Assembly: GCA_001001705.1 (NCBI GenBank)
Contig: LCOG01000005.1
Span: forward strand, 1 to 40,713
Length of the DNA stretch: 40,713 bases
Direction: 5' to 3'
Source: Parcubacteria group bacterium GW2011_GWA2_47_26
Lineage (GTDB): Bacteria > Patescibacteriota > Patescibacteriia > GWA2-47-26
The position numbers were made by a program, and so were the translations under genes. Under the pieces are notes generated by a model that saw only the letters and a list, made by a program, of their open reading frames with translations, made no database searches and was not told the DNA's origin. Shown here one piece after another: positions 39,736-40,713 of the stretch. Positions within the stretch are counted from its first letter, which is position 1; each line of letters opens with the position of its first letter.

Positions 39736-39976
39736 AAGATGCCGCTGGTTCAGGCAGGGTTACTGTTTCAAGTATTTCATATCCCTGCTCTTCAGGAATT
39801 GATTCGCCGTCTTCAATAAGACTCGCAAGATAAGTCTTGATAGCATCTTTTAAGTTTTTTCGAGTTTCTTCAAGTGTTTTACCCCAGGTATGACAACCGG
39901 ACAAGACAGGAGCATAGCCATGGAATGTTCCATTTTCGTCAGGTTCAATAATCATGCGGAAAGTATAGGATTTCAT
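39728..39976 (-). CDS. hicB: HicB-type antitoxin
   Basis: From ATG 39976 the protein is 82 residues. An upstream extension would cross tRNA-Arg and is not credible. MKSYTFRMIIEPDENGTFHG and GYAPVLSGCHTWGKTLEETR followed by NLKDAIKTYLASLIEDGESI are the standard HicB fold. No separate DNA-binding domain is visible, which is common in short HicB proteins. It neutralises HicA. The promoter TTGACA-N17-TACACT lies only a few bases upstream. Confidence 0.93.
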   Translation of the reverse strand: MKSYTFRMIIEPDENGTFHGYAPVLSGCHTWGKTLEETRKNLKDAIKTYLASLIEDGESIPEEQGYEILETVTLPEPAASYV

Positions 39977-39985
39977 AACAAGGAG

Positions 39986-40014
39986 AGTGTAACACGAAGA
40001 CTGGGTTATGTCAA
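39986..40014 (-). promoter_or_regulatory. hicBA promoter
   Basis: On the minus strand TTGACA (40014-40009), 17 bases, TACACT (39991-39986), with a TG extension before the -10. The -10 ends 9 bases before the hicB ATG, so the transcript should be leaderless or nearly so. Confidence 0.75.
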
Positions 40015-40033
40015 AAATTTGCCTGCCTAAACT

Positions 40034-40105
40034 TGGCCCCGGAGGGAATCGAACCCCCATAACGAGCTTAGAAGTCTCGCGTTCTGTCCATTGAACTACG
40101 GGGCC
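40034..40105 (-). tRNA. tRNA-Arg (TCT)
   Basis: Acceptor GGCCCCG/CGGGGCC, D stem GTTC/GAAC, anticodon loop CTTCTAA in stem CGAGA/GCTCG with an A-G mismatch at the loop end, T stem GGGGG/CCCTC with one G-T pair. Anticodon TCT, reading AGA. CCA is not encoded. Confidence 0.92.
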
Positions 40106-40180
40106 GTGAGCCAAATTTAGACGGGTAAGGCCGAAATTATCCCTAGCCTACCATGGTTTGCGGTTTAGTTCAACTTCGGA

Positions 40181-40236
40181 GAAAAAGAGAACACTTCTAA
40201 ATTTTGCAAAGCAAAATTAGAGGTGCTCTCTTTTTC
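40181..40236. repeat. R3 palindrome, copy 3, at the 3' end of the recombinase gene
   Basis: GAAAAAGAGAACACTTCTAA...TTAGAGGTGCTCTCTTTTTC around apex TTTTGCAAAGCAAAA. It supplies the last codons (KREHL) and stop of the recombinase, and can act as its terminator. Confidence 0.92.
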
Positions 40237-40713
40237 TATGAAAATTTTTATGCACTTCGCGCAGTTGCGTATCGGTAACATGGGTGTAGATTTGGGTGGT
40301 AGTTATGGAGGCGTGGCCAAGCAGGGCCTGTACTGAACGAATATCCGCGCCGTTGCGCAGAAGGTCTGTGGCAAAGGAATGCCGCAGGGTATGGGGGCTT
40401 ACGCGCTTAGTAATACCGGCGGCTTTGGCATAGTGCTCAAGAATTCTTTGGATGGAGCGGGAGGTGAGAGGGTTACCGCCGTCATCCCGAGTGATAGCGA
40501 GGGATCCCGTTCTTTTATGTACGGGATTCTTCCCCCGCTGAGGCGGGATCAGAATGACGGGTCGGGAAGCGGCTTTATCGTGTCGCACAAAAAGCCATTC
40601 ACTCATATCCGTGCGGGCTTCAAGATATTTTTTAAGCCAGGTTTGCGCGGCCTCGGATAAGAACACCACGCGTAGTTTACTGCCTTTGCCGCGCACGGTA
40701 AATTCGTTTTTTT
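40217..40713 (-). CDS. XerC/D-like tyrosine recombinase, partial, with an R1 insert
   Basis: Only the C-terminal catalytic part (about 165 residues) is inside the window; the frame continues past its end through FTVRGKGSKLRVVFLSEAAQ. Catalytic residues are visible: HTLRHSFATDLL (His-x-x-Arg), LLGHASITTTQIYTHV (His and the nucleophilic Tyr). An R1 palindrome (40481-40558) adds about 26 residues (KNPVHKRTGSLAITRDD) in the loop after EWLFVRHDK, a surface turn before LTSRSIQRIL. The C-terminal tail KREHL comes from an R3 palindrome. It may be the chromosome-dimer recombinase or a mobile-element integrase. Confidence 0.9.
   Translation of the reverse strand, partial: KNEFTVRGKGSKLRVVFLSEAAQTWLKKYLEARTDMSEWLFVRHDKAASRPVILIPPQRGKNPVHKRTGSLAITRDDGGNPLTSRSIQRILEHYAKAAGITKRVSPHTLRHSFATDLLRNGADIRSVQALLGHASITTTQIYTHVTDTQLREVHKNFHRKREHL
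40481..40558 (-). repeat. R1 palindromic repeat inserted in the recombinase gene
   Basis: On the minus strand GTCATTCTGATCCCGCCTCA to ACTCGGGATGAC. The frame relative to the repeat is the same as in two pilin genes and the GT39 gene (KNPVxKRTGS). Confidence 0.88.

Noticed and set aside
39977-40114. Longer HicB with an N-terminal extension
   Set aside because: The added codons cross tRNA-Arg(TCT) and the promoter TTGACA-N17-TACACT; the ATG at 39976 starts the conserved fold.
22753-40558. Scattered R1-R7 repeats as a CRISPR array
   Set aside because: Copies are far apart, palindromic, of unequal length and without regular spacers; no cas genes are present.

Overview
This window most likely comes from a Candidate Phyla Radiation (Patescibacteria) bacterium, probably a Parcubacteria-like lineage. 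This is inferred from the gene families; no 16S gene is present. The evidence is a run of nine small two-helix proteins of the CPR type IV secretion pilin family (PF18895-like), a DUF4012 protein, a LemA/DUF2207/YibE-F trio, a bifunctional phosphoglucose/phosphomannose isomerase of the SIS type, mostly CCA-less tRNA genes, many interspersed palindromic repeats and promoters lying almost on top of start codons. TGA acts as a stop codon, so the code is the standard bacterial one rather than the Gly-UGA code of Gracilibacteria.

Layout. Positions 1-5125 are an accessory island: an AT-richer two-gene cassette (PEP-synthase/rifampin-phosphotransferase-like enzyme plus histidine phosphatase) sits between perfect 59-bp inverted repeats, with a further 73-bp inverted repeat outside. 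An IS110 element with a candidate bridge RNA has inserted between the two left-hand repeats. 5214-8745 encodes LemA, DUF2207 and YibE/F membrane proteins. 8879-19187 is a cell-surface glycan locus: three GT4 glycosyltransferases, a DUF4012 protein, a membrane-anchored DUF11-like protein and an O-antigen-ligase/polymerase-like protein with TPRs. 19277-22479 encodes a lipoprotein and a secreted M23 peptidase with MopE-type calcium-binding-like repeats. 22480-22948 has no convincing gene but holds two terminators and a palindromic repeat. 22949-25659 (minus) encodes a kinase-like protein, tRNA-Arg(CCG), a FemAB-type transferase and RuvA. 25778-28173 encodes GalU and a sugar-binding-type lipoprotein. 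28233-35342 is the T4SS-pilin array, interrupted by two coiled-coil proteins and a GIY-YIG nuclease. 35359-39333 (minus) encodes a GT39 membrane glycosyltransferase, a DPM1-like GT2 and the sugar-phosphate isomerase. 39393-40713 (minus) holds tRNA-His, hicBA, tRNA-Arg(TCT) and a tyrosine recombinase cut by the window end.

How the genes work together. GalU, the isomerase, the DPM1-like synthase, GT39 and the GT4/Wzy-like block form a coherent set for making, polymerising and attaching surface sugars. FemAB, M23 and RuvA are cell-wall and DNA-maintenance functions. The pilin array probably supplies surface or secretion-channel subunits.

The most striking signal is a set of at least seven palindromic repeat families scattered across the window. 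Several sit inside protein-coding genes without breaking them, one family in the same reading frame in four unrelated genes. One copy of that family carries a single-domain GIY-YIG nuclease gene in its loop. A second family brackets a DUF559 endonuclease gene that has become fused in frame to a pilin. I propose that these are nuclease-linked, coding-compatible mobile palindromes, comparable in concept to REP/RAYT and Rickettsia palindromic elements.
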